64,000 bases of DNA from Cornus controversa. Taxonomy: Eukaryota > Streptophyta > Magnoliopsida > Cornales > Cornaceae. Each line of letters begins with the position of its first letter. The first letter of the stretch is position 1. Of the stretch, positions 38,150-50,043 are shown piece after piece. Where the stretch lies: assembly GCA_026545225.1 (NCBI GenBank), contig CM048849.1, forward strand, positions 48,839,836 through 48,903,835. Reading direction: 5' to 3'. The notes below the pieces were generated by a model. It worked only from the letters and a program-made list of their open reading frames with translations. It was not told the origin of the DNA and searched no databases. The position numbers and the translations under genes are program-made.

Positions 38150-38590
38150 AATTTAGTGCTGCAAATGAACGAATCTATTCATAAAGACTTCGGACTCAGT
38201 TTGTTTAAGGTCCGATTTGAACTCGTTTAAGGAAACGAAAGGAACTTGAGTTCGATTTGTAAGCAAATTTAGTAAAAGAAGTCGATCCTTAACCGTATTG
38301 TGATCTGTTTGTGTAGACACGTATTTGTTCCAGAATATAGGCTCATATAGTTTCATGGACATGTTCATAAACATAGGGTTGTATAGGTTCATGAACGTAA
38401 TCTCATTAACATGTTCATAAATATAGATTTGTATAAGCTCGTATAAATTGATAAAAAAGTGAAAATGATCTTGAACACGAATTCAAAACGAGATATAGCA
38501 ACTTTTGTTATTAAACGAACCAAACCCAAATTGAACCCAAACTTTTCAAAATATTGACGAGTCAAAGTCCGAACTCAACAGAACAGTAAT
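38150..38590. mobile_element. Degenerate hAT-type MITE-like sequence
   Basis: It opens gtgctgcaaatgaacgaatc and contains repeated words such as atggacatgttcataaacat, attaacatgttcataaat and gtataagctcgtat. It closes in cccaaattgaacccaaac and related sequence. This resembles a widespread plant miniature element class beginning GGCTGCAAACGAACC. Ends are not precise. Confidence 0.4.
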
Positions 38591-38599
38591 AGATTTTGA

Positions 38600-40060
38600 G
38601 TTTTGTCATAAAAAGTTTGTGAAATATGCGTATGAGTACTTACCTAATAATAATAATAATAATAATAATAAGACCGTCTTCATTTATGTTTTAAGTATTT
38701 AAATATTTTGTATTAGTGTGAAAAGCAATAAGATTGTAACATCCCATCTGATAAATGAAGTGAAACTTTGAATAGAATAATTGGGTTTAGAAAGAGGAAG
38801 TCCACACTATTTCATATCCCTTCAACTTGTTTTACCAGATTGAATTCAATCTTCTACTTCATTGTCCACCAACATTTTGTTATGATTGTGTTACCAATAT
38901 TAACACAAACGTAACATCTTGACAATGGTGCGTCCTAATAGTTAGGTAGCGCCAAAGACTTTTTTAGAGTATATTATGATTTTGTAACACACTATCTTGT
39001 AATTGTTGTTATTTTTATTTTTATTTTTAGGTAAGAGTAAAGTATCTCGTAATTCATAAATAGATTACGTTGTCAATAATGACAACTTTTGAATGTTAAC
39101 AACCGACGGAGTTGAAGATTGAGTTCATCATTTAAAAAAAGAAACAAAAATTAAAGTTAACAAGCAAGTTAAGAGTAGGTGGCTGAATCTGAACCGAAAA
39201 ATTGAGGTTTGTAAAATTTAAGAGAGAATTTGATTGAAGATAATCTTTTCTCCAATAACTCATTTTCATTTTATTAGGCTTGATTCATTAATCACTATAC
39301 TTTATTTATTTATTTATTATTTCTTGTTTATTAAGCAAGTCATTTAATTTGTTTGTAATCATGATCTTATGCATCTACTCACAAGTCAATTTAGTTATTC
39401 ATAATAATATATATACTTCTTATTTTGCATTTTCCCTATATTTTTTGTATATGTTTTTTCCTTCCAATAAATATTTTCTGGTTGGACAGACTTTCCTTGT
39501 TTCTACTCAACCAAACAACTCCTTAAGATATTCATTTTCCTCTCTCTCTCTTCCACCATAACAACCATTTTTTTTATTATTGATAAACAAGACGTGCTTT
39601 TATTAAAACACTCTCACCCTAAACTTGCCAACTCTAACTATATATTAATTAGGAAAATAAAAAAAGAACACATCCCTTTCAATATTTTCCGAGAAAATAA
39701 CTAGTCTCAACAAATTCCAATTGTAACAACATAAATATTAGTATAAAATATTACTCCTACATATATTATAGTATAATAAAAACAAAAGGGTCGATCCAAC
39801 AATTAAAAATTGTTAAAAAAATAATAAAAATAATTATGTGATTCAAAATATTTTTTTTCAATCTACAATCTAAAATTAAAGATAATTCTGTAATTCAAAA
39901 TATCTTTTATTATCTAAAGTCTATAATTACTTTATTTATGAGTGCAAATATATAATAGTCTCGTAAGACAATAGTATCTATATATATACATACATCCATA
40001 CATAGTTGCATGCATTACATACATATAAACATATGCGAAAGCAAACAGAGTAGATTCCAA
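38600..40060. other. AT-rich intergenic DNA with microsatellites
   Basis: A (TAA)n tract of about 25 bp lies at 38647-38671. Nothing else is recognised. Confidence 0.4.
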
Positions 40061-40263
40061 GAAGACAGTGCAGCGAAAATGACTCGGAGCCGGCACATTA
40101 TCCACGCGTCAAATTCCTCGATCCTAAAATGCTAATAAAAAAGGCCCATCTTATCCGATTAACCAGACATGAGATAGCATGGAAACAATATCCACATGTA
40201 AACATACATATACGTACAATACATAACATAATAGAAGTATATAACTAGATTATATACAAGCGC

Positions 40264-40295
<32 letters not shown>

Positions 40296-40929
40296 ATTTG
40301 TATAAACGCATATAAGCTACGCGCTTGACGACGAGTGAGTCTATAATGAATCAAAACTGTGGACTGCTAAAGTTCAGGAACAAAAAAATGTTGTACTACC
40401 AAACTCAACTCAAAAAGGAATGTGAACTTGTAAAACATACTCGCTTCAGAATCAGTTCATTTTTAGCTTCAGATTGTTATACACTTCGGTTATTAGTTTA
40501 CACAAAAAACTCTCGCCCTCCGGCGCGTGATGACCAAGCGCGTTACCCACCGTTTCGTTGTTGGATTAACCATTAACAAACTGATAAAAATAAATTTATT
40601 CTAAACGGTCTACAAACTGTATGATTAACTACCATTGTTCACTGATCACACTATAAATTCACCTTAAAAACACACACAAACACATATACACATATATGTA
40701 TGTTCTAAGCATGAAGAGATTAGAGAAAGATATAAAAGATGGTTTAGTTTCAGAATAAGAAAACTGGGGAAAACATATACATACAGACGATATATCTTTG
40801 TAGTGATTTTGATATTAGAAGCTTCTCTCTCTCTCTCTCTCTCTAACCATAACATACGAGACAAGGGGGAAAAAACATGGATGTTAGGAACCAACGATGC
40901 CGTTTCATGAAACGCATACACGATCTGTT
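40061..40929. other. 3' flank of the ERF12-type gene
   Basis: It probably contains the 3' untranslated region of the minus-strand ERF gene, including a (CT)n tract near 40826-40843. GC-richer patches occur at 40080-40130 and 40510-40560. No further gene is supported. Confidence 0.4.
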
Positions 40930-41400
40930 TCACAGCCACAAAGGCGGAGGCTCGTTCAAATCTATAGGTAACCCACGTCTCACAATCCCGAAATACGTCG
41001 CCGGGGACGAGCTCTCCCCCACCGCGACATCGCCGGGAACTGACGCACGAAGTTCGTTGTTGGCCGAAGACGGGCCACCATTCGAGCTGGCATCGTTGAG
41101 AACACCGGTCTGCAGGAATTCGCCGATGACGAGTCGGCCGGACGGAGAGGTCCACCGGTGGTCAGAAGGGAGGTTGAGATCGAGCGACAAACCGGTCTCC
41201 GGTGCCGGAAAGTTGGTCTTGGCCTTTGCACCTCTCAGTGATCTCGCTGCACCGTCGTACGCCAGAGCCGCCTCTTCCGGCGTATCAAACGTTCCCAACC
41301 AAACCCTAGTTTTCTTCCACGGGTCTCGTATCTCTGCCGCGTAGCGTCCCCACGGCCTCTTTCTCACTCCTCTGTAGTGTCCCTCTCTAGTCGACGCCAT
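40930..41400 (-). CDS. ERF12: AP2/ERF transcriptional repressor, group VIII, ERF12 type, 156 aa
   Basis: This is a single exon. The start is the ATG of MASTREG; the frame opens further upstream only through a TTG. The AP2 domain fills residues 8-65 with Ala14 and Asp19 (ERF type) and the [20 protein letters not shown] stretch. An EAR motif, LSLDLNLP, lies at 71-78 directly after the domain. A second DLN-type motif closes the protein as [10 protein letters not shown]. The very short N terminus and two repression motifs fit Arabidopsis ERF12, which recruits TOPLESS. Members repress GCC-box genes in ethylene, dormancy and floral contexts. It is GC-rich against AT-rich flanks and is opposite in orientation to the other ERF 13.8 kb away. 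The ERF12 name is supported by synteny with the NSL1-like gene. Confidence 0.94.
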   Translation of the reverse strand: MASTREGHYRGVRKRPWGRYAAEIRDPWKKTRVWLGTFDTPEEAALAYDGAARSLRGAKAKTNFPAPETGLSLDLNLPSDHRWTSPSGRLVIGEFLQTGVLNDASSNGGPSSANNELRASVPGDVAVGESSSPATYFGIVRRGLPIDLNEPPPLWL

Positions 41401-42300
41401 TATCAAAAGCTCTAGAGAGAGAGAGAGAGACAAGAGTGTTTCAAGAACGGGGCCTAAAAGAAAAAGAACAGAAAAAGAAAAAGAGTTTTAGAGAGAGAAA
41501 GATAAGAGAGAGAGAGTGAGCTACGTTTTGTGTGTTGCATAAAGTGGAGGGACCCACCCAGTCTCCCGTAATCGTCGGCTGGACGGCACGACCTCTCTCG
41601 CTCAAATATAAATACAACCCCCTATAATTCCCTGTATCGCGCCACCACCACACATTCGTCTTTCCACCATCGGAGTTTAATCAAATCAGATACTCCATTT
41701 TCTGATCCATCGAACGGATCGTAATTGATGAAGAGGAACACGTGAGTCACATGGAGTGTTAACACAAAACCGGCGGGGTCCACAATTAAGGGGAACAGAG
41801 CCGCCGCCTGATTTGACGTGTCGCAGGAGGCTGTCATGACTGCTCCACGGCTCAGAGTGACGTCAGCCCTACCTGTCGTACGGCGCCTGCTTTTCTTTTT
41901 TAAATAAAATAAAAAAATACTAAAATAATACTCCATGTATAGATACAGATATGCATATATAGATGCAGCTATGTATATATATGTATGGTGATGATATAAT
42001 GGATCAGATGTCAGGAGGTAAGGGGTTGCGTGTCGAGTGATGAGTGGTAGGTGGCTTTCGTTTTTTGCAGATGGGCCTCTGTGGCGTGTTGTTGTCAGGA
42101 GGGAGAGCAGAGCCCCACGTGGAGGGTACATACGTGGTGTCGAGTTGCGGGAGACAGCCGAGTTAGGGTTTTGACTCGGTCGGGCTTTTTTGACTCGGTT
42201 GGGCGGTGGTGGTGGAAGGTGGACCCCCAATGACTACAATTTGTGGCTTCCATCGAACAGACTAACACGTAAAATAATACCATTGACTGACACCTGTTAG
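41401..42300 (-). promoter_or_regulatory. Promoter and leader of the ERF12-type gene
   Basis: On the minus strand a TATTTATA box sits at 41607-41614, about 210 bp before the start codon, followed by a GA/CT-rich leader. Upstream are CACGTG at 41739-41744 overlapping TGAGTCA at 41743-41749, a perfect TGACGTCA palindrome at 41858-41865, and a second CACGTG at 42116-42121. These are bZIP/TGA-type sites linked to ABA and salicylate signalling. Roles are inferred from motif identity. Confidence 0.5.
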
Positions 42301-42582
42301 GTTAATGTTGTGATCCCACAGTGGTAAACAAAAAATAAAGACACAGCACTTGAACAGATTGAACAGTATTCGATCTCTTTGGGTCCCATTTTTTGATTCT
42401 TGTCATTATTATTATTATCATTATATATATATATTTTTTCTAAATATTGAACAACCGATATTAAAAATGTCTAGTCCTTTTTCTCTGCACTTTATTACTG
42501 TAGGAAAAAGAAAACGAATTAGATCAGATATGTGTTAGATATACGAAATAATATATTTTTAATAAAAATTATATTATGTTAA
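42301..42582. other. Intergenic DNA before the LTR element
   Basis: AT-rich; ends in gttaa (42578-42582), the left target-site duplication of the element that follows. Confidence 0.5.
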
Positions 42583-43129
42583 TGGAGGTGCACAAAATCG
42601 TCCAACGTAAAATCGAGCAATTAATAAGCACATAACACTCAATAAATAAAGAAATTGAAGTAGACAAACAGAATTTACATGATTCGGCACAATTCGACCT
42701 ACGTCCATGAATGAGAGGAGACTTTCTTTTCATTTTATTAGATATTACAAGAATTGCACTCATGATTTCCTTGACCTAGCCACCGCAGGCCTCCTCTTGA
42801 GGGGATTTTCTATACGTAATTATACAAAGAGTGTTTCCATTCTAGTGCTGATTTGGTGCCGATTACTCCATGATTCTTCCTTGATTTGAGACTGATTTAT
42901 ATCAATCCCTTCTCTCAAGGAAAGAATCTAATATTTTCTAATTTGAACCTGATTTGATGATCTCTCTTTGACCGGTTGACTGTAGCTGCCACATTTGATG
43001 TCCACGTTAGCACAATTACTTTCCACGTATCTTTTTCAGTACTGACCCAAATCATTTCATGTGTACCATGTTGACTTTTCTTATGCTCAGGTGTCTTCTT
43101 CCTATTGGTGGAAATTTTCTTCCCCCACA
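42583..43129 (-). repeat. 3' LTR of the LARD-like element
   Basis: It runs TGTGGGGGAAG... to ...CACCTCCA on the minus strand and aligns end to end with 50044-50590. It contains ATGGACGTAGG followed by GCCGAATCATGTAAAT near its 3' end. Confidence 0.95.
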
Positions 43130-43189
43130 CTCAGCCCCCAATTCCCTTTAGTTGGACGTAACAGTCTCAACTGGAGGGAATTTATACAA

Positions 43190-44640
43190 ATTCATGCTTC
43201 TAAATATTACGGAGATAGGGGTGCTCTTGTCTAACCATGTCTTAGCCCCTTTTTTTGTTGTTCGATTCTTCAGACCACAGGGTTGGCCCTTTGTCACTCA
43301 AACATTTTGTTGGCGATCAGCCACCTGTGCTACTAGCTATCAGCTCCATTTGGCCCCATTTGGCCTATTGTTACTTTTTTATGACGTTAGGCTAGTCATG
43401 CCTTTGTCATTTTATTCATATTTGGCGCTCGGCTAGTCTTGTCTTTTTATTGGCGGTCAGCCCCCATTGCCATTTTATTGGAGATCAGCCCCCTTTAGCT
43501 TGTTACCACTATTTATTGGAGTTCTGCTGGTCATGCCTCAGCCAATTTACTATTTGGATCTTGGGGTCATTTGGCTCTTAAGGCTTTATTATTTTTGGCA
43601 ATCAGAATCTTGTTCCTTAGCCTATTTATTCATTTGGCTCTTGGGCCTTAGCGTTCGGCTGATAAGGCCTTAGCTAGTTTTTCGTTCAGCTCTTGGGGCC
43701 TTTTTTATTCTAGCGTTCGGCTGGCCTTACCTTAGCCAATTTCATTTATCTAAGACTCTTGGCTAACCATGCCAATGTCTTTTCACTCATATCTGGCGTT
43801 TGGCTGACCATGCCTTAGCCATTTGTTTGTAGTGCTCGGTTAGTCATACCGAGACTTTTTTTCTGGTGTTCAGCTGGCCATACCTTGGCCATTTGTTTGT
43901 AGTGCTCGGCTAGTCATGCCGAGACTTTTTTTTTTCTGGCGTTCGGCTGGCCATGCTTTAGCCATTTGTTTGTAGTGCTCGGCTAGTCATGCCGAGACTT
44001 TTTTCTGGCGTTCGACTGGCCATGCCTTAGCCATTTGTTTATAGTGTTCGGCTAGTCATGTCGAGACTTTTTTCTAGCGTTCGGCTGGCCATGCCTTAGC
44101 CATTTATTTGTAGTGCTCGGCTAGTCATGTCGAGATTTTTTTTTGGCGTTTGGCTGATCATGCCTTAACCAATTTTATTTGTTTGGCACTTAGGGCATTG
44201 GCGTTCGACTGGTCATGTCTTAGCCAATTTCATTTGTTTGGCACTTAGGGCCTTGGCATTCGGTTGGTCATGCCTTAGCCAATTTTCTGTTCGGCATTTA
44301 AAGCCTTGGCGTTCGGCTGGTCATGCCTTAGCCAATTTTTCTTTTAGGCGATCGGCTTATAACGCCAGCTGCCTCTTTTTTCTTTTAGGCGATTGGCTTA
44401 TAATGCCAGTTGCCTCTTTTTTTCTTTTTGGCTTTAGGCTGGTCATGCCTTGGCCAATTCATTCTCAAGTGGCGTTCGACTGGCTATGGCTTCACCAATT
44501 TATTCGTTCGGCACTTAGGGCCTTGGCGTTCGGCTGGTCATGCCTTAGCCAATTTTCTCTTTTAGGTGATTAGCTTATAATGCCAGCTGTCTATTCTTTT
44601 TCTTTTTTCTTGCGCTCAGCCTTGTTGGCTTTTCATCACT
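43190..44640. repeat. Irregular repeat array in the 3' part of the LARD-like element
   Basis: Many variants of ggcgttcggctggtcatgcc followed by ttagccaatttt, with spacings of about 60-110 bp. A sub-array at 43800-44140 has units with tgtagtgctcggctagtcat and gccgagactttttt. Repeat-rich 3' non-coding regions next to the 3' LTR are known in Tat-lineage gypsy elements. Short open frames here follow the repeat and are not genes. Confidence 0.9.
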
Positions 44641-47600
44641 CAAATTTTCAAAAGATGACAGCATGATGGTCAAATGTTATTTACACGAAAGTAATTATAA
44701 CATGAAGCATAAAATATTAGAAAAGACAGACATTGGCAATTGGCTTTATATTTGCTTTCTGCCACTTTATATTTCTTCTCCAGCATTCAGCCCCTATTAG
44801 CTACTTGCCACTTTTTTAGGCGTTTTTCTTTCTTAGATATTCGCCCAGTTTTATTCTTCTAAGTTTAGAAAAACATATATAATAATTGTCATTTGAAATA
44901 GTTCCTTGTGCATTGCTAGCCAAGTTTTTCAATCTAATATATAATTTAAACAGAACTTTGAGGTCTAAATTTTCTCATTTGTCAAATGAGATTATTGATT
45001 CTTTAGCATGAAAAACGATAGAGAGAACGACATACCTGAAATTTACCGAGGCTGGCAAAATCCTCCACTCTCTGTTAATCGATGATCCCTTTAATTTCCA
45101 ACAATCCTTTCACCTTGATGTCATTCATTGGGGGGCCTAAAGAGGATTGAGTTGTGGTATAAGGAGACTCGAGCACCATCTCATCAACTTAAGGCAAATT
45201 TTTATAAGTTGCTTAGGTTGATAGCACTTTCAGCTTTCACCCTTGATTCAGGATTGTCTAACCACCGATCTGTGTATGTAATGGATTGATGGTGGAGGTC
45301 TTGCATTGATTTGATGGTTGATGTTTATGGTGGTGTGTTTGAGCATACTCCTTCGGGTTCTTTCTCTAAGAAAATGACAAAGCTTTATAAAGCTCTTGTG
45401 GACTGTTTTGCCAGTGATCTTTCCCATGCACCAATCGAACATTTCAGGTATCCATGCCATGCAGGTAGGGGAAACAACCTACTGTAATAATGTTGGCTTC
45501 CATTCGAGCTTCTATAGTTACACTTGCTCCGACAATCAGAAGTGTTAATTAGTCACTATGGCTCCCCTCTGGGAAGAGCTTTCAAATACACATATATGGT
45601 TCTAAGACTATTTCATTCAATTTGTTCATAGATGAAGATATTAAACAGAATCTTTAAAGGCAAATTCTGTACAAAAAAATAAATAAATCAAAGAGCAAAA
45701 TGCTTTCAATATATATATATATATACACACACACAATTATTTCGACCTGGGTTTTTAGAAGCCTTCCGACTTCTTAGTTTTTTCCTTGAAATACTATCAG
45801 CACTACATTAATTTGTGTTTCTCTCGTGGCTATTTTAGACATATAAGCAATACCTGTTAGGCCGTGTGTAACTGACCACCAGATGAGGCCAAGCATTTAT
45901 TGTCACAAATTTGATAAGCCAAGCACTACTGAACCGATAAACCATCACCAACATTCAATCTTATTCCGTGCTGCAAATCGACTCTAGTTTTGCATTTGGG
46001 CATCAACCAATTGGCTTTGATCGTGAACCACGGATCAGCGGGGTTTGATTTGATAAAATTCATGTTCGATTGTATGTTGGGTTCCAACGATTTTGTCTCT
46101 AAATATGAAGATCGTCGAAACTCAATGTTTGCCCAACATGAACCAGTCTCCGAACACATTGTTGCTGCTTCACCGCATTCGACATTTGATCTGGAAACCT
46201 TTTTCCTGATAGAGCCGGTTCGAAACTAGAATGGTCGAAATATATAATCTCTGTCTCCCTAAATAGTATATGGATCATTTTCTATTTGCAATTTATTTAA
46301 GAAATCTAAAACAGTATTTTTTAATTTCATCATTCGAATAGGATTTATCTGGGACTTGTAGATCAGTGGTGAGAATCATATATAGCTTGAGCAAGGATCC
46401 AATCGAGTATACCGAGGGCAGTGAAAGTTAATCTTTGCTTTCGCCGACAGTGGATGCCCAATCTGAATTTGAGTATAGAGTTTGTCCAATATGAATTTGA
46501 GTTGGAGATTGTTACCTCCCATTTCAAAACTTATTATTGTGTTTGAACGTGAGATGAACGATTTTTTGCTCGTTCGGTTGTTGTTCTTGCTAATCGATCG
46601 ATGGTGATGAATGGACCAAGGCATCCATGGTCACCATTGGATTGGTTGGTAATATCCTGAACGATGGTGATGAAGACTGATTGAACGAAATCCAAATTTG
46701 TACCACCATTCGGATCACATCAGACTTCTGTGTGTGGGGATCAATTCACAATATGTTTCAGCTTTTCTGATCAAGCAATAAAAGCTTTCTGAACCCTTTG
46801 TATGCTTTGGGAGAGATTTCGCCACCGCTATTTTTCTTTCGTCGGCGAAAGCTCACTCCTAATCGCCCTAGTCGCCAGACCCATTCCACTGATCGCAAGT
46901 TCTTACCATCGATCGTTGGTTTCACATATCTGACTCATCACGTGTGATGCAACCACTGATTAGTCCAGAGATAGCAAGGTAGATGATCTTCATAAAGGCT
47001 GTAGATAATGAGGTCGTTGGGGGTGTAATCATCTATTCATGGTGATTCTTTCTCCCCACCTCTTCGCGTTCCGTTTATGGATTCAAGACTGCCCACGAAG
47101 CAACCGAAGAAGATGATGATCACAATGCCATTGATACAATTGGGTTTTGCTCTGGCCGACGTGGAGGTAGATGAGGACATGTTATTTTAACACATACTGG
47201 ATCTTCAGGCACCAATCAATCTTAACATTCCATCATTCGTCATGGTTGCTCCGCAACCCATTTCCCTGACCTCATCATCAATTGATGCAAGATCCTAGTA
47301 AACCTCAACCACCAATGGCAAGATATTCAGCACGCCATCCAAATAGATTCTCTCCACCGATCATAGTCGACGGGTCAACGCTCAAATGCTTAATTCACGC
47401 TAGTTTGGCTCGATCGTGTAATGATGCAGGTGGCTATGATTTATATAGATGCTCCATCTGTAATTAACCAAACCGCCGATCATCATGGCCCGATTCATGT
47501 TCCTAGCCGATCGCAAAATCTTTCTCCAATTTATATTTCTATCTTCTCAGTCCCATGTTCTGCTTTTTTTCTTTTCTTTTTCTCTCTTTTTTTTTTTTCA

Positions 47601-47996
47601 TTGCACCAAAGACTAATGGCCTCTTACAAGCTTTCTTTGTGTGCGTTGGGAGATAAGCGCAGAATCAGATCCACCCATTGGCTGAACCTCTCTTCTATTT
47701 TTCTCGATTACACAGTGTCGAACCAATATTTTTAGTGAGAATAGGTGGAGACTTGTCCATCCCCAAATATCACCATGTCATCGAATAAAAAAGAAAATAG
47801 GACATATTGGGAGGAGACAACTCCAACTTCTTTGAATTTTCTGTCAATAGATCAGAGAAATTTGCCACAAACTTTCGTTGGCTCTGAATGAATAATTGGA
47901 ACTCCAGCTGGGTAGAATTTCTCTGCATTAACAGGTGGTGATGTCAAAGACTAGATCTCCGGTGCCTCTGGTTATGGTTGCTTCACTGGAGGAATT
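44641..47996. other. Interior of the LARD-like element, no coding domains
   Basis: There is no recognisable gag, protease, integrase or polymerase motif in either orientation. GC content is higher at 45900-47500 than elsewhere inside the element. A few short frames occur there (for example 45990-46229 plus), without family resemblance I can defend. This could be captured host DNA or decayed retrotransposon sequence. Confidence 0.5.
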
Positions 47997-48130
47997 ACTT
48001 CAGGTTATGACTGCAAGCTTATATGATTTTATATGCATACAATACAAATAAAATACAAACTTCAGTGTAATTGCATATGTACACATATATAGATGATCGC
48101 CAAATGAGGCAATGTTCTGTTTAGTCGTAG

Positions 48131-48167
<37 letters not shown>

Positions 48168-48328
48168 TTCAGGTCATGGCTGCAAGCTTATATGATTTTA
48201 TATGCATACAATACAAATAAAGTATGAACTTCAGTGTAGTTACATATGTACACATATACAGATGATCTCCAAATGAGGCAATGTTCTGTTCAGTCGTAGA
48301 TTATATATATATATATATATATATATAC
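47997..48328. repeat. Tandem duplication of about 169 bp
   Basis: The segment acttcaggttatgactgcaa...agtcgtagatta(TA)n is present at 47997-48165 and again at 48166-48328. There are a handful of substitutions and different (TA)n lengths. Confidence 0.9.
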
Positions 48329-48589
48329 TCCTTATTTTATATTTGGAAGGGCATGACTTGAATTTGAACAAAAAAACTTATCTTTCTTGCAGAGATTCAC
48401 TAATGAAAGGTATGATTGAATGGATTGAATTCCACATCTCATTCGGGATTGTTCCGACGATTAGCCTCCAATTGCGAATCTTTGAAGACATGACCTTGTT
48501 CTTTTTGAGAAGAAAACTATTGTAGAGAAATCCCGAAAGGAGTGAGAGAGTTGCAGTGAGTCAATGATCGGCATCGAATGTTGCGCATT

Positions 48590-49980
48590 CTAGCCTCTTA
48601 ATTTATATATTTTATTCTCTTAGTGATAGATTATTTTGTGATTTTACTTTGTTTTAGTGTTTTCTATATTTTCAGGGCCTTAATGATTATTTCAGTTAAA
48701 ATCGTGATTTTGGGCTTTTAAAGAAGACATCCAAGATGGTTAGATGAAGCCTACATCAAGAAATCCATTCAACCATTTATTTCAACTCAAATCAGCCCAA
48801 GGAAGAGGTCCAAGAGAATTACAGCTGCTTAAGAAGGTTTCGGGCCTGAAGCCCAAATCTGCGTTTAATACAGTCTTAATTCCATTTTGGAAAACGGATC
48901 AGAAGTGTTATTTCCAAGCCTCAAATCGATATAATTTTCACATAAAGTTGAACGAAATTTGATTCTGCACACTTTTGTATTTCACGAAAATTTCGTAAAT
49001 CGGACTTCTAGTGGGTCAAAAGTTGGGCCGAAGTTAGCAGAAAAAACTCACCTGATTAGTGCTGCGGGAAAACCTAATTAATTCCTAATTGGATTAGGAC
49101 TTTGATGTATTCTCTTGGCTATTTAAAGTGACAAATTGGGGCTGTATTGAGGGAGGCTTGGCAGCAGCTTTGAAGAGCTTTTGGAATGGAGAACCATTGG
49201 AGAACAAGGCGTATCATGAGCGGCTAGTTCAGCCACCAGGGTTTTGATGTAGCCCTAACTAAACATCACTGGTTTGATTGTTCTAATTATTGGGGATTTT
49301 TGTATTCATTCGTAGATTGTGTAATTTAGAGGATTCTTATTATAGAATTGAGCAATAAAAGTCTTATAAATTCAGTTTCAATGATTTCTTATCTTGTCTT
49401 AGATACTTGATTGTTGTTATTGAACTCGTCCCTCTTGTTTTCTGTGATCATGAGAGTGATTATTACACAATAATTTTTATTGAATATATCATTAAAAATT
49501 TTGATGGATTATGCCTAGAGAAGATGAACCATACTGCACCCTAGAGTAGAGTAGTTAGGCAGATGGCCCATGCCAATCGAAGATAGTCCATGACTTAGCC
49601 TTAATCATATGTTATCTTCTTGACAGATGGAGGTGAGCTTGTAGCCACCGACACCACTTATGCATGATATGATGCCCCATAGTTAGTTCGATTGACCATT
49701 GATTGTGAAGTTAGTGGTGAAATCAATTATCCTAGACTTATCTTATATTCTCTACACTCCTTAGTTTTTCTTACTTTTGTTCAATTGCTTCATTAGTTAA
49801 TTTAGAATTAAAAATCAGAATTTATTTCTTTTAAATTTAATTAGAATTAGTCATAACAATTCAACTCAATCAGACCATAGTCCTTGAGGTTCGACACCCC
49901 TTTCGATGGCCCTATTCTGCAAAGAATTCGTTCTATTGCGAAGTGTGGTAATTTTTAATTGATATACTTTTTGAGTCACA
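48590..49980 (+). mobile_element. Nested Athila-like LTR fragment
   Basis: Plus-strand features in order: a leader with gagcggctagttcagccacc and agggttttgatgtagccct; a run containing tttgattgttctaattattg; then gagcaataaaagtcttat; then a 3' part ending ccttgaggttcgacaccc and ctattgcgaagtgtggta. This architecture matches LTR 3' halves of Athila-type Ty3/gypsy elements. It also parallels, in reverse, the block at 62600-63900. No boundaries or target-site duplication were found. Confidence 0.5.
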
Positions 49981-50043
49981 CTCACACACGAATCAGTCAA
50001 CAAGTATAGACTTTATACTCGGTTCCCACAGACGGCGCCAAAG

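Noticed and set aside
40664..41344. Overlapping open frames around the ERF12-type gene
   Set aside because: Shadow frames of the GC-rich ERF coding region; no conserved motif.
41622..42230. 202-codon minus-strand open frame upstream of ERF12
   Set aside because: Lies in promoter sequence, has no recognisable domain, and low-complexity Pro/Tyr runs follow CT/AT tracts.
44238..44573. 111-codon open frame with repeated RALAFGWSCLSQF phrases
   Set aside because: Translation of the retrotransposon repeat field; periodicity mirrors the DNA repeat.
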